From Sporosarcina gallistercoris (GTDB lineage Bacteria; Bacillota; Bacilli; Bacillales_A; Planococcaceae), in contig NZ_JACSQY010000001.1 in assembly GCF_014836415.1 (NCBI RefSeq), positions 310,001-374,000 on the forward strand: 64,000 nt of DNA, read 5' to 3'. Every line of letters begins with the position of its first letter. Position 1 is the first letter of the stretch. Of this stretch, positions 39,487 to 47,996 are shown in pieces. Made by a program: the position numbers and the translations under genes. Below the pieces are notes generated by a model, which worked only from the letters and a program-made list of their open reading frames with translations, ran no database searches and had not been told where the DNA came from.

Positions 39487-40545
39487 TTATTCCTTTTCTT
39501 CAAACAACTCTAATTCATCGTCATCCTCTGACTCGTGTGCGGCAATTACGTAGTTATCACTAGTAAGTCCATAGCTGCTGCGGATCTTATCTGAAATTTC
39601 CGAACGGATTGCTGGGTTTTCTTTTAAGAACTGCTTTGCATTTTCACGGCCTTGGCCCATGCGTTCGCCTTCATAAGAATACCAAGCTCCACTCTTCTGA
39701 ACGACTTCCACTTCAACACCTAAATCGACGATTTCGCCTTCTTTTGAAATTCCTTCTCCATACATGATGTCCACTTCAGCTGTACGGAAAGGCGGAGCAA
39801 CTTTGTTTTTTACAACACGGATTCTAGTTTTGTTACCCATGATTTCGTTACCATGTTTGATAGCTTCCCCACGACGGACTTCAAGTCGTACAGATGCATA
39901 GAATTTAAGGGCACGTCCACCTGGTGTAACTTCAGGGTTACCGAACATGACTCCAACTTTTTCTCGGATCTGGTTAATGAAGACAGCAATCGTTTTCGAT
40001 TTGTTAATAGCGCCGGAAAGCTTACGTAATGCTTGGGACATCAGACGTGCTTGCAGACCTACGTGTGAGTCTCCCATTTCCCCTTCAATTTCCGCTTTCG
40101 GAACGAGAGCCGCTACAGAGTCGATAACAATGATCTCGACTGCACCACTTCGTACGAGAGCTTCAGCGATTTCTAATGCTTGCTCTCCTGTATCCGGTTG
40201 TGATAATAGGAGCTCATCGATATCCACTCCAAGTTTTTGGGCATATACAGGATCCAGCGCGTGCTCCGCGTCGATAAAAGCAGCTGTTCCACCTGCAGCT
40301 TGTACTTCTGCAATTGCGTGAAGTGAAACAGTTGTTTTACCTGAACTCTCAGGTCCGTAGATTTCAATGACGCGTCCTCTAGGATACCCGCCAACTCCTA
40401 ATGCTGAGTCAAGTGCCAATGAACCAGTTGATGATGTGGAAATCTCTCTATCGGTCTTCTCACCGAGCTTCATGACAGAGCCTTTTCCAAACTGTTTCTC
40501 TATTTGTTTAAGTGCTTGATCTAAAGCCGCTTTACGTTCGCTCAA
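39487..40545 (-). CDS. recA: RecA recombinase
   Basis: RecA catalyses strand exchange and triggers LexA self-cleavage. The 352-residue protein has Walker A GPESSGKT, the DNA-binding loops (including [20 protein letters not shown]) and an acidic C-terminus ([12 protein letters not shown]). Two in-frame TTG codons compete; the inner one at 40545 follows AAGGAGGA at good spacing and gives the normal N-terminus [16 protein letters not shown], so it is chosen. A LexA-box-like sequence lies upstream of the promoter. Confidence 0.98.
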   Translation of the reverse strand: MSERKAALDQALKQIEKQFGKGSVMKLGEKTDREISTSSTGSLALDSALGVGGYPRGRVIEIYGPESSGKTTVSLHAIAEVQAAGGTAAFIDAEHALDPVYAQKLGVDIDELLLSQPDTGEQALEIAEALVRSGAVEIIVIDSVAALVPKAEIEGEMGDSHVGLQARLMSQALRKLSGAINKSKTIAVFINQIREKVGVMFGNPEVTPGGRALKFYASVRLEVRRGEAIKHGNEIMGNKTRIRVVKNKVAPPFRTAEVDIMYGEGISKEGEIVDLGVEVEVVQKSGAWYSYEGERMGQGRENAKQFLKENPAIRSEISDKIRSSYGLTSDNYVIAAHESEDDDELELFEEKE

Positions 40546-40583
40546 AAATGATTCCTCCTTCAAGGTGTTTTCTATCTGTCTCT

Positions 40584-40612
40584 ACTATACTCCTTATGAG
40601 AAAAATAAACAA
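40584..40612 (-). promoter_or_regulatory. Sigma-A promoter of recA
   Basis: On the minus strand TTGTTT and TATAGT are 17 bases apart, about 40 bp before the start codon. Confidence 0.65.
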
Positions 40613-40620
40613 GAAAAAAG

Positions 40621-40634
40621 CGAACGAGTATTCT
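40621..40634. promoter_or_regulatory. LexA box of recA
   Basis: On the minus strand AGAATACTCGTTCG differs from the SOS consensus at two positions in the left half and closely resembles the known B. subtilis recA box. It lies directly upstream of the -35. Confidence 0.65.
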
Positions 40635-40636
40635 AT

Positions 40637-40716
40637 TTTTAATTGAAAATCCTCATTTTAATTGAGAAATCACTCGATATTTGAATTTTAATTGAGAATC
40701 GAAGCGATATTTCTAA
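40637..40716. repeat. AT-rich repeat cluster between cinA and recA
   Basis: ttttaattga occurs at 40637, 40656 and 40686. The last two begin 30-bp units that also share a gatatttga/gatatttct end. The cluster fills the gap between the cinA stop and the recA control region. It has no coding or terminator character. Confidence 0.65.
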
Positions 40717-40717
40717 T

Positions 40718-41962
40718 TCAACTCTTTTCAGATTCCAATTTACGAATGAGATAATAAAGGGCAAAGTTCGCTGCGCGTAAACGATTGGTGTTTCGAGCTC
40801 CTGATAATCTAAGTTTGTAGGACTCTGTTTTCTTTTTGTAAGAAAGCCCAATCCAAATCGTTCCTGCAGGCTGTCCATCGTGTGTATCCGGTCCTGCAAC
40901 ACCTGTTAAACCGATGCCGATGTCCGTTTGGAACCGGTCACGGATTTTCTCTGCTAACGCTTCTGCGCATTCAGCACTGACTGTACCATAGGTCTCTAAC
41001 AGTTGTGAATCGACTCCGAGTTGCTTCGTTTTCGCCTCTATATCATAAACTGTCATGCCGCCTTTTAACGAGGCGCTGATCCCTGGTTCTTCTGCAAGCA
41101 ATGATGTGAAGAGTCCGGCCGTTAAACTTTCTGCTGCCGAAATCGTGAGACCCGCCCCCGTTAGTAAAGAAGCAGCTTTGGAAGACAGCGTATCGTCATC
41201 CGTTCCATATATGAACTCGCCAACTTGGTTATGCAGTTCACATAGAACCGGCTCGATTAATTGGCGGGCGTCTTCTGCTGTACGGGCTTTAGCTGTGACC
41301 CTAAGCGTGACCGCATCTTTTGAAGCAAGAGGAGCGATGGTCGGATTCGTCTGGGAGGCCAATAAGCCTTGCACTTTGTATTCAAGTTCCGCTTCACCGA
41401 TCCCGAAAAATTTCACAACAGTAGAAACAATTATTTCCTGAATGCCTGAAAGACGCTGTAAGTATGGAATGCCTTCATCCCTGAACATAGGTTCCAGTTC
41501 ATGCGGTGGACCGGGCAATAGCAAGTACGTTCTTTCATTTGCTGAAATCGCCATACCAGGCGCCATCCCGAACCGGTTTTCCAAGACTGTCGAGCCTTCC
41601 AGGACTAAGGCTTGTTTTTTATTATTTTCTGTCATGTGTCTTCCTGTCCGCTTAAAGTAAGCTTGTATCGACAGCAACGCCTGATTGTTGGATTCCAGTT
41701 CAACCCCTATATGTCTGGCAATGGTCTCTTTTGTCAGATCGTCTTTAGTCGGTCCTAGTCCACCCGAGAAGATGATGAGATCCGCTCTCTCCTCAGCAAT
41801 CCGGATTGCTTCTTCCAAGCGTGCGGGGTTATCACCAACGACAGTTTGATAATGTACATCCACTCCGATATCAGCAAGTTCAGCAGATATGAATTTGGCA
41901 TTTGTATTGGTGATTTGACCGAGCAATAACTCTGATCCGACCGCTATGATTTCTGCTCGCAT
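40718..41962 (-). CDS. cinA: CinA, competence/damage-inducible protein (NMN amidase-type)
   Basis: A 414-residue two-domain protein. The N-terminal MoCF-like domain (AEIIAVGSELLLGQI, FSGGLGPTKDDLTKE) is a probable pyrophosphatase; the C-terminal domain (AESLTAGLFTSLLA, GLTGVAGPDTHDGQPAGTIWIG) deamidates nicotinamide mononucleotide in related proteins. AAGGGG precedes the ATG. It lies between pgsA and recA, the usual place in Bacilli. Confidence 0.96.
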   Translation of the reverse strand: MRAEIIAVGSELLLGQITNTNAKFISAELADIGVDVHYQTVVGDNPARLEEAIRIAEERADLIIFSGGLGPTKDDLTKETIARHIGVELESNNQALLSIQAYFKRTGRHMTENNKKQALVLEGSTVLENRFGMAPGMAISANERTYLLLPGPPHELEPMFRDEGIPYLQRLSGIQEIIVSTVVKFFGIGEAELEYKVQGLLASQTNPTIAPLASKDAVTLRVTAKARTAEDARQLIEPVLCELHNQVGEFIYGTDDDTLSSKAASLLTGAGLTISAAESLTAGLFTSLLAEEPGISASLKGGMTVYDIEAKTKQLGVDSQLLETYGTVSAECAEALAEKIRDRFQTDIGIGLTGVAGPDTHDGQPAGTIWIGLSYKKKTESYKLRLSGARNTNRLRAANFALYYLIRKLESEKS

Positions 41963-41977
41963 AATCGATCTGCCCCT

Positions 41978-42556
41978 TTACATAGATTTCGTAAGAACGT
42001 GCTTGTTCTTCATGAAATAATCCAATCCCGACCATATTGTAAAGAAGAGACAAATGTATAACATGATTGTGCCAAAAGGAACGTTGATGGCTTCAAAGAA
42101 GATATTATTCAACAACAGCGATGAAATCGCCAGGATTTGAGTGACTGTTTTAATTTTCCCTAGCTGATTTGCAGCTACTACTTCCCCTTCACCTGCTAAT
42201 AGAAGCCGTAATCCGGTAACCGCAAATTCACGGCTAATGATAATAATGACAACCCATGAAGGTGCTAATCCGAATTCAACCAGGATGATGAATGCCGCAG
42301 AGACAAGTAATTTGTCTGCAAGGGGATCCAAGAACTTCCCCATATTGGTAACTAAGTTATGTTTTCTGGCAATGTATCCATCCAGCCAATCCGTTACAGA
42401 AGCGAAAATGAATAGCAGTCCCCCTATGAATTGTTCTATAGATAGTTCAGTTCCTCCGATAGTAAGATTCCCCATACCGAAGTCAGCTAACATGAATACG
42501 ATGAATACAGGAATTAGCAAAACGCGCGAAACGGTTATTTTATTCGGCAAGTTCAT
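41978..42556 (-). CDS. pgsA: CDP-diacylglycerol-glycerol-3-phosphate 3-phosphatidyltransferase
   Basis: PgsA makes phosphatidylglycerol phosphate, the committed step to anionic lipids. The 192-residue membrane protein has the CDP-alcohol phosphotransferase motif across [13 protein letters not shown] and [10 protein letters not shown] (the four Asp, Ala-Arg and Gly). About five membrane segments are visible. It is 15 bp upstream of cinA and follows rodZ, which is separated by a terminator-like hairpin. Confidence 0.97.
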   Translation of the reverse strand: MNLPNKITVSRVLLIPVFIVFMLADFGMGNLTIGGTELSIEQFIGGLLFIFASVTDWLDGYIARKHNLVTNMGKFLDPLADKLLVSAAFIILVEFGLAPSWVVIIIISREFAVTGLRLLLAGEGEVVAANQLGKIKTVTQILAISSLLLNNIFFEAINVPFGTIMLYICLFFTIWSGLDYFMKNKHVLTKSM

Positions 42557-42593
42557 GTTTTAAGCACCCTCTTTTCGTTAGATTTACTCTTTG

Positions 42594-42622
42594 AAAAGCC
42601 CTGCCTTTCAGCAGGGCTTAAA
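42594..42622 (-). terminator. Terminator between rodZ and pgsA
   Basis: On the minus strand AAGCCCTGC and GCAGGGCTTTTC pair around a short TGAAAG loop. Confidence 0.75.
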
Positions 42623-42654
42623 GAAAATAGTCATCTTCGCAGATGACTATTTTC
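42623..42654. other. Perfect hairpin overlapping the rodZ stop codon
   Basis: GAAAATAGTCATCT and its exact complement form a 14-bp stem with a short loop; on the minus strand it begins at the rodZ stop codon and is followed by the terminator at 42594. Two stable stems in tandem could protect the rodZ mRNA end. Confidence 0.6.
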
Positions 42655-43549
42655 ATTTTTTATATTCAATAATAATATTTTGAGTGACCGTATCATTCGG
42701 GTAAGTAAGCGGCTCTCCATTTACAAGAATTTCTGTAAATTGAGTTCGCCCTACACGAACTCTGGCAGACTGTTGGTCTGTCAAATCGAGTTCCTCTGTT
42801 TCCCCGTTTTTCATGACACGCGCGCCATTGGGTAGAAGTTCCTGACCGTTTTGATTGGTAACGCCGATCCATGATTCTCCGCCATCTTTCACTTTGATGG
42901 ACAATGTGAAGGTGTCTGATTTCTCCAGCGCAAACGTTGTTGTTGGCCCGTTTACAGCGCCCTGTGTAAGCGTCTGTTCAGGTGCTGGTACTTCCTCAGG
43001 TTTCTCTTCCGGTTCTTCTGGCTCATCATCTTTAGCCGAAGTATCTTTACCCTCTTCATCTTTATTCACATCAGTTTTAGGTTCATCTTGTTTGTTGTTA
43101 TCAACTGTAATCTCATCGGATGTCTCTAATTCTTCAGGTTTCGGAGTATTCGCCTGGTGTTTATAAAGAAATATAACGACAGCAAGAATGACGATGATGA
43201 ACAGGGCGGTAATGATTTTAGGAAGAACTTCATTCATTCTGCCAGATTTCATGTAACCTGCTTTTTGTGACAACTGGGGAGCACTGCGTTGAATTTCCTC
43301 TTCTTTCATTTGTTCCGAAGATTCGTTCTCACGGTACAATGACAACATTTCTTGTGCTTCCAACCCAACCGCTTCAGCGTATTGCTTAATGAATGCCCGC
43401 ACATAAAAAGAGCCTGGCATCATACTGTAGTCTTCGTTTTCAATTCCAGCCAAATACCGTTTCTGAATCTTAGTAATTGCTTGTAAGTCATCCAAGGTAT
43501 ATCCATTTGCTTTTCTCGCCTCTTTAAGGCGATCGCCTAAACCGGACAA
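42653..43549 (-). CDS. rodZ: RodZ-like cytoskeletal membrane protein (YmfM)
   Basis: RodZ links MreB to the cell wall machinery. The 298-residue protein has an N-terminal Xre-type helix-turn-helix (LGDRLKEARKANGYTLDDLQAITKIQKRYLAGIE), one membrane helix (about residues 105-125), a Glu/Asp/Pro-rich linker and a C-terminal beta domain (DUF4115) with SWIGVTNQNGQ. Perfect AGGTGAT lies before a TTG at 43549 that gives the homologous N-terminus; a GTG 9 bases upstream has no site. Confidence 0.93.
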   Translation of the reverse strand: MSGLGDRLKEARKANGYTLDDLQAITKIQKRYLAGIENEDYSMMPGSFYVRAFIKQYAEAVGLEAQEMLSLYRENESSEQMKEEEIQRSAPQLSQKAGYMKSGRMNEVLPKIITALFIIVILAVVIFLYKHQANTPKPEELETSDEITVDNNKQDEPKTDVNKDEEGKDTSAKDDEPEEPEEKPEEVPAPEQTLTQGAVNGPTTTFALEKSDTFTLSIKVKDGGESWIGVTNQNGQELLPNGARVMKNGETEELDLTDQQSARVRVGRTQFTEILVNGEPLTYPNDTVTQNIIIEYKK

Positions 43550-43567
43550 CTTTATCACCTGCCTGTT

Positions 43568-44365
43568 TTAAAAATTGAACATCCCTAAGCCGCCCGCGCC
43601 ATCACGGCCAGAAGTCAATCCGTTGTTTTGGATGACCTCGTATGTAATCTCCTGATCGGGTGTTGTACGCAGTTCGATAATGTAATCAAAATCTTCGATT
43701 GAATATTCCGAGTGTTGGACGAACATATCAGGATGCTCAACAACTTTAGTTGAAGGGAGTCGCATCATTTCACGAACTAATTGCATATGACGTTCATCTT
43801 CCGCGTTCCTCGTAACAATACCATCTAGAATGAAAATATTATCTTTTGAAAATTCATCACCCATTAAACTGTTGCGGACCGTCTGTTTAATCATCGTGGA
43901 CGAAAGAAAAATCCACTTTTTGTTTGCACAGACACTGGCAGCGACGACAGATTCAGTTTTGCCGACCCGCGGCATTCCTCTGATCCCGACAAGCTTATGG
44001 CCCTCTGTTTTAAAGATTTCCGCCATGAAGTCGACAAGAACTCCTAACTCGCTTCGGAGGAATCTGAAAGTCTTCCGTTCATCGACTGTACGCTGGATGT
44101 ACCGTCCGTGCCGTACAGCGAGAACGTCCCGCAGCTTCGGTTCCCTGATTTTACGGATTTCAATCTGCTCCATGGTTGAAGCGATCAATTCAAACCGTCT
44201 GATTTGGTCATCGTCTTCTGTCCGCACAAGCATACCACGTGTATCGCCATCCACTCCATTGATAGTGACAATATTGACTCGGAGCATCCCAAGCAGTGTA
44301 GCAATATCTCCCAAAAGACCGGGACGATTCACTTGTAATTTGTATTCCAGATACCACTCACCCAA
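43568..44365 (-). CDS. ymfK: YmfK-like protein (DUF3388)
   Basis: A 265-residue protein of unknown function found next to rodZ throughout Bacilli. The N-terminal 75 residues look like an ACT-type regulatory domain (LEYKLQVNRPGLLGDIATLLGMLRVNIVTING). The rest includes GIRGMPRVGKTESVVAA, similar to a P-loop, followed by IFLSSTMIKQTVRNSL. It starts at TTG, 6 bases after AAGGAGGGA. Confidence 0.88.
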   Translation of the reverse strand: MGEWYLEYKLQVNRPGLLGDIATLLGMLRVNIVTINGVDGDTRGMLVRTEDDDQIRRFELIASTMEQIEIRKIREPKLRDVLAVRHGRYIQRTVDERKTFRFLRSELGVLVDFMAEIFKTEGHKLVGIRGMPRVGKTESVVAASVCANKKWIFLSSTMIKQTVRNSLMGDEFSKDNIFILDGIVTRNAEDERHMQLVREMMRLPSTKVVEHPDMFVQHSEYSIEDFDYIIELRTTPDQEITYEVIQNNGLTSGRDGAGGLGMFNF

Positions 44366-44502
44366 CGGAATCCCTCCTTCGTCTGTTCACCATTCATTGG
44401 ATAGGACGCAAAAAACAACAGCTTAGTTTCTATAATAGCTGAATTAGTCCATGAGTGAAAGCGAAAAACTAAAACAAGGAGATCCGGTTGACCATGAACT
44501 GG

Positions 44503-45237
44503 TCAGATATACCAGCCGCCATTCAACTTCAGGATCTCCCCAGTCATATAATCAGCCTTGCCACTCGTTAAAAAAACGACAAGATCGGCTACTTCTTCAG
44601 GTCTTCCAGGGACCATTAGCGGAATCTCTTCCATGACCATTTGTCTCTCATCTTCCGGAATTTCTTCATTCATCCTTGTTTCAATCCAGCCAGGTGCAAT
44701 TCCATTGACGCGTATTCCGCCATACGCTGCTTCCTTTGCATAAGCTTTCACAAACGCATGCTGGGCACCTTTGACACTTGAGTACATCACTTCACCCGCT
44801 GCTCCCGTGTTGCCCCATATCGAGCCGATAAAGACGATATACGATCTTGTATAAGAACGCAACCCAGCAGAAAGTAAACTAATCAGACGGACTGGATTTT
44901 GGACGTGCACTCGCCATAACGACTCCATATCTTGTTCCGTTGTTTCTGATAAGAGTTTCAGCATCGATTGCCCATTCGCTACAATAATAGCAGACACATC
45001 AGTCAACTGGGCAGCCAGACGTTCAGCTGCCCCTAACTGACCAAAATCTGAATGGACATATTGAAAATCACTGGACGGATAGTTTGCGGTTAGCTCTTTT
45101 TGAAGCTGTTGAATCATATCATCCCCACTATTGTAGTGCATGTACAAAGACCAGCCTTCTGATGCCATCTTTTTGCAGATAGCTTCGCCGATTCCACCAG
45201 ACGCACCGAGCACAAGGGCACGGCGTCGAGTACTCAC
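44503..45237 (-). CDS. ymfI: YmfI, short-chain reductase (EF-P modification type)
   Basis: A 244-residue SDR enzyme with the NAD(P) motif LGASGGIGEAI and catalytic YSSVKGAQHAF. In B. subtilis YmfI reduces the 5-aminopentanone group on elongation factor P; the conserved position beside ymfH supports the same role, though fatty-acid 3-oxoacyl reductases look alike. It starts at GTG overlapping the ymfH stop (GTGA). The 137-bp gap to ymfK has no clear terminator, and ymfJ is absent. Confidence 0.88.
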   Translation of the reverse strand: MSTRRRALVLGASGGIGEAICKKMASEGWSLYMHYNSGDDMIQQLQKELTANYPSSDFQYVHSDFGQLGAAERLAAQLTDVSAIIVANGQSMLKLLSETTEQDMESLWRVHVQNPVRLISLLSAGLRSYTRSYIVFIGSIWGNTGAAGEVMYSSVKGAQHAFVKAYAKEAAYGGIRVNGIAPGWIETRMNEEIPEDERQMVMEEIPLMVPGRPEEVADLVVFLTSGKADYMTGEILKLNGGWYI

Positions 45238-46532
45238 TTCGATTGCTCCGAAGGATGGATTGTCATAATCGTTTGACCATCTTCATAATAAAGATCCTCA
45301 AAGGCAGCTTTCAGCTGATCTGTTGTTAACCCTTCCAATACCGGGACGACGTCAAACAAGTTCATCTCATTGAAGTTGTAATGCGTGAACTGATTTGCGA
45401 TATACTCAGGGGAATTCAAGGCTCTCATAAATAATCCGATTCGTTTTTTGCGAATTCTCTCAAGCTGATCTTCTGTAATGGACCAGTTATTTTTCGCATC
45501 CTCAAGAACATTTATTATCAGCTTTTCTAACTCCTCCGGCTTTTCAGTATCAGAGCCAATCGCTGCAAAACCGAATCCGTTTTCCAGATTGAACTCATAA
45601 GAGAACGTTTCATCGATCAAGCCCTCATTATAGGCTTTCGTATAGAACTCAGAAGATCTTCCGAACAATATATCCAGCGTCACATCAGATGCCAATTCCC
45701 GGACCAGCATTTCTTTTCCAGACATATCGGTATGACGGCACTTTGTTCCTACCATTAACTTAGGTTTGGCTACGTCCATGTACAGTTCACTACGTTTTTT
45801 GGCAGCGTGATCAGGCTCATCCGGGAAACTGCGAACTACAGGCTCCGGTGCTTCAAATGTTTTCGCTTGCTGATCTTGCTCTACAAACTTCAGCATTTTA
45901 TCAGGGTCCACGTTCCCTACGGCAAAGAACACCATATTGGATGGATGATAAAATGTTTCATAACACTCATATAGATGCTCCGCTGTAATGTCTTGAATCG
46001 TTTCCACAGTTCCAGCAATGTCGATACGGACTGGATGATTTTCAAACAAGTTTTCGATAGTACCAAAGTATTGTCGCCAATCCGCCTGGTCATCATACAT
46101 GGTAATCTCTTGAGCGATGATCCCTTTTTCCTTCTCAACCGTTTTTTCGGTGAAGTACGGTTGTTGGACAAAGTCGAGTAACGTCTTCGTATTCTCATAT
46201 AACTCGGATGTCGATGAAAACAAATACGATGTCCGGGTGAAGGAAGTGAATGCGTTCGCTGCAGCTGCGTTTTCACTGAACTGCTGGAACACATCTCCAT
46301 CTTCTTTCTCAAACATTTTGTGCTCGAGGAAGTGTGCAATCCCGTCAGGCACCGTTACAAGTTCTTTACCGCCACGAGGAATGAAAGACCGGTCCACGGA
46401 ACCATATTTCGTTGTAAACGTCACATACGTCTTTGAGAACCCTTCTTTCGGCAGAACATACACGTCAAGCCCATTATCAAGTTTCTGATGATAGAGTGTT
46501 TCTTGCAATTGATCAAAATGAATTTTATTCAT
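45234..46532 (-). CDS. ymfH: YmfH, M16-family zinc peptidase
   Basis: A 432-residue peptidase with the inverted zinc motif HFLEH near residue 67 and the downstream Glu ligand in EKGIIAQEITMYDDQ. It is the probable active partner of the neighbouring YmfF. GGGAGG precedes the ATG, and its start overlaps the end of ymfF by 8 bp, implying equal production. The natural substrate is unknown. Confidence 0.92.
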   Translation of the reverse strand: MNKIHFDQLQETLYHQKLDNGLDVYVLPKEGFSKTYVTFTTKYGSVDRSFIPRGGKELVTVPDGIAHFLEHKMFEKEDGDVFQQFSENAAAANAFTSFTRTSYLFSSTSELYENTKTLLDFVQQPYFTEKTVEKEKGIIAQEITMYDDQADWRQYFGTIENLFENHPVRIDIAGTVETIQDITAEHLYECYETFYHPSNMVFFAVGNVDPDKMLKFVEQDQQAKTFEAPEPVVRSFPDEPDHAAKKRSELYMDVAKPKLMVGTKCRHTDMSGKEMLVRELASDVTLDILFGRSSEFYTKAYNEGLIDETFSYEFNLENGFGFAAIGSDTEKPEELEKLIINVLEDAKNNWSITEDQLERIRKKRIGLFMRALNSPEYIANQFTHYNFNEMNLFDVVPVLEGLTTDQLKAAFEDLYYEDGQTIMTIHPSEQSK

Positions 46533-47814
46533 GGTCCATTGCCTCCCTTCCGGAAAGAAGATATGTGATTTCTTTCGTCAGTACCGCAGCCATTTGCTGG
46601 ATATCCTCTTTCGTTACGCGCTCCCATTCTTCAATAAGCTTATCTGCAGTAAAGTTTTCATCCAATAACTTATACTGGTCGTAAATTTCGATCTGCCCCT
46701 TAGCAGAATCGAATGAACTACGGATGCTGTTTGACAATAGCGCAAGCGTTTGGCGAATTTCCAAGTCGGAAATATCCCCATCTCTAAGCGCTTCGATCTG
46801 TTGATCAATCAGCGCAGCTGTCTTTTCTTCTTGTTCAGCATCAATTCCTGACATGACATAAAGCAATCCATAATGAGACGCATATGAGCTTGAACAATAA
46901 TAAGCAAGGCTCTCTTTCTCCCGAACATTGATAAACAACTTACTATGGGCGAATCCACCTAATACGCCGTTCATCATCTGCATTTTCGGGTAATCGGGAT
47001 GCTTGAAACCTACAGGAGTGCTGAATGCCATATTCAGCTTACCTTGCTTCATATCTTGTTTTTCACGGATATGTTTGACAGTCGGGACATACCCGTCCTG
47101 TTTCCCAGCTTCAGCAGGCATGGATTTGCGGGTCCTTTGTGTAAAAGGGAAGAGTGTTTGTGCACGCTCTGTCAACTGTTTTGTATCTACGTCTCCAAGA
47201 ATATAAATGTCGATCGTATCTTCGTTCAACATCTGATCGTACGTTGTTTTTAAAGACTCCTTAGTTATAGCCGAGACCGCTTTTTCCGTTCCGGAAGCGG
47301 ATAGTGATGCTGGCTGCCCTGAGCGGATCAGTTCAAGCATCCGCTTGTTTGCATACCGGGTTTTATCATTATAGACGGATCCAATACGATCAATAACTGT
47401 CTGTTTTTCTCTTTCTACTATTGCTCCGTCAAAAACGCCATCGTTCAAATTCGGTTTAAACAAACTCTCTGTAACGAGTGTGAGTAGCTGCTCGAAGACA
47501 GGGACATCGGGATTGCGCAAATACTCTTCGTTTACGCTCTCCGCATAAATCGTAAAGATATGCTCGTTCCCTCTTTTACTTGTGTCTGTATAGTATACAG
47601 CGCCATATAGTTCTTCCAGCGCTTGCCGCAATTTTGTCCGTGTCGGGTATTGTGCAGATGAATCCTCCAGCACATTGGCAAGTACTGTACGCGCCGCTGC
47701 ACTTTCTTCTGTCAAAGGAGCTGTGAATTTAATGGCTACACTTACAGTTTTAAACTGCGCAGTTTGACGTGTGTACAAATTCACGCCAGATTGAAGTTCT
47801 GTTTTATGGAACAT
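46525..47814 (-). CDS. ymfF: YmfF, M16-family peptidase-like protein lacking the zinc motif
   Basis: A 429-residue M16 homologue. Where YmfH has HFLEH, this protein reads LANVLEDSS, so no zinc site is present; it probably acts as the non-catalytic half of a heterodimer with YmfH. The C-terminal Arg-Tyr-like substrate region typical of M16B pairs is plausible but not verified. The ATG at 47814 is 11 bases after GAGG; a GTG at 47826 is the alternative. Confidence 0.9.
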   Translation of the reverse strand: MFHKTELQSGVNLYTRQTAQFKTVSVAIKFTAPLTEESAAARTVLANVLEDSSAQYPTRTKLRQALEELYGAVYYTDTSKRGNEHIFTIYAESVNEEYLRNPDVPVFEQLLTLVTESLFKPNLNDGVFDGAIVEREKQTVIDRIGSVYNDKTRYANKRMLELIRSGQPASLSASGTEKAVSAITKESLKTTYDQMLNEDTIDIYILGDVDTKQLTERAQTLFPFTQRTRKSMPAEAGKQDGYVPTVKHIREKQDMKQGKLNMAFSTPVGFKHPDYPKMQMMNGVLGGFAHSKLFINVREKESLAYYCSSSYASHYGLLYVMSGIDAEQEEKTAALIDQQIEALRDGDISDLEIRQTLALLSNSIRSSFDSAKGQIEIYDQYKLLDENFTADKLIEEWERVTKEDIQQMAAVLTKEITYLLSGREAMDHE

Positions 47815-47860
47815 GCAAAAAAACACCTCGATCTCTAGGATAAGTATATGGTATGATTCT

Positions 47861-47875
47861 CACGCAATTTGCGTG
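47861..47875. other. Perfect 15-bp palindrome in the ymfF leader
   Basis: CACGCAA-T-TTGCGTG lies between the ymfF promoter and its start codon. It could be an operator or a small RNA hairpin. Confidence 0.5.
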
Positions 47876-47903
47876 TTCAAGTAGTATGCTTCTTTCCAAC
47901 TTC

Positions 47904-47932
47904 ACTATACATTTCCAAACGTTCTCATACAA
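47904..47932 (-). promoter_or_regulatory. Promoter of the ymfFHI-rodZ cluster
   Basis: On the minus strand TTGTAT and TATAGT are 17 bases apart, about 90 bp upstream of ymfF and after the terminator of the ABC importer operon. Confidence 0.6.
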
Positions 47933-47946
47933 GTGAATGGTTTCAT

Positions 47947-47990
47947 CAAAAAACTGCCCGAAGAGTCCTAGGACGGACAATTCGGGCAGT
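47947..47990 (-). terminator. Terminator of the BMP/ABC importer operon
   Basis: On the minus strand ACTGCCCGAA and TTCGGGCAGT form a strong stem with a loop that itself contains CCTAGG, followed by six T. Confidence 0.9.
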
Positions 47991-47996
47991 AAATGA

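Noticed and set aside
40639..40902. Minus-strand frame overlapping the end of cinA with a repetitive C-terminus
   Set aside because: It lies in another frame of cinA and its repeated FSIKI-like end is just the AT-rich intergenic repeat translated; there is no ribosome site.
44451..44636. Plus-strand frame between ymfK and ymfI
   Set aside because: No ribosome site, and most of it is antisense to ymfI; composition is not protein-like.
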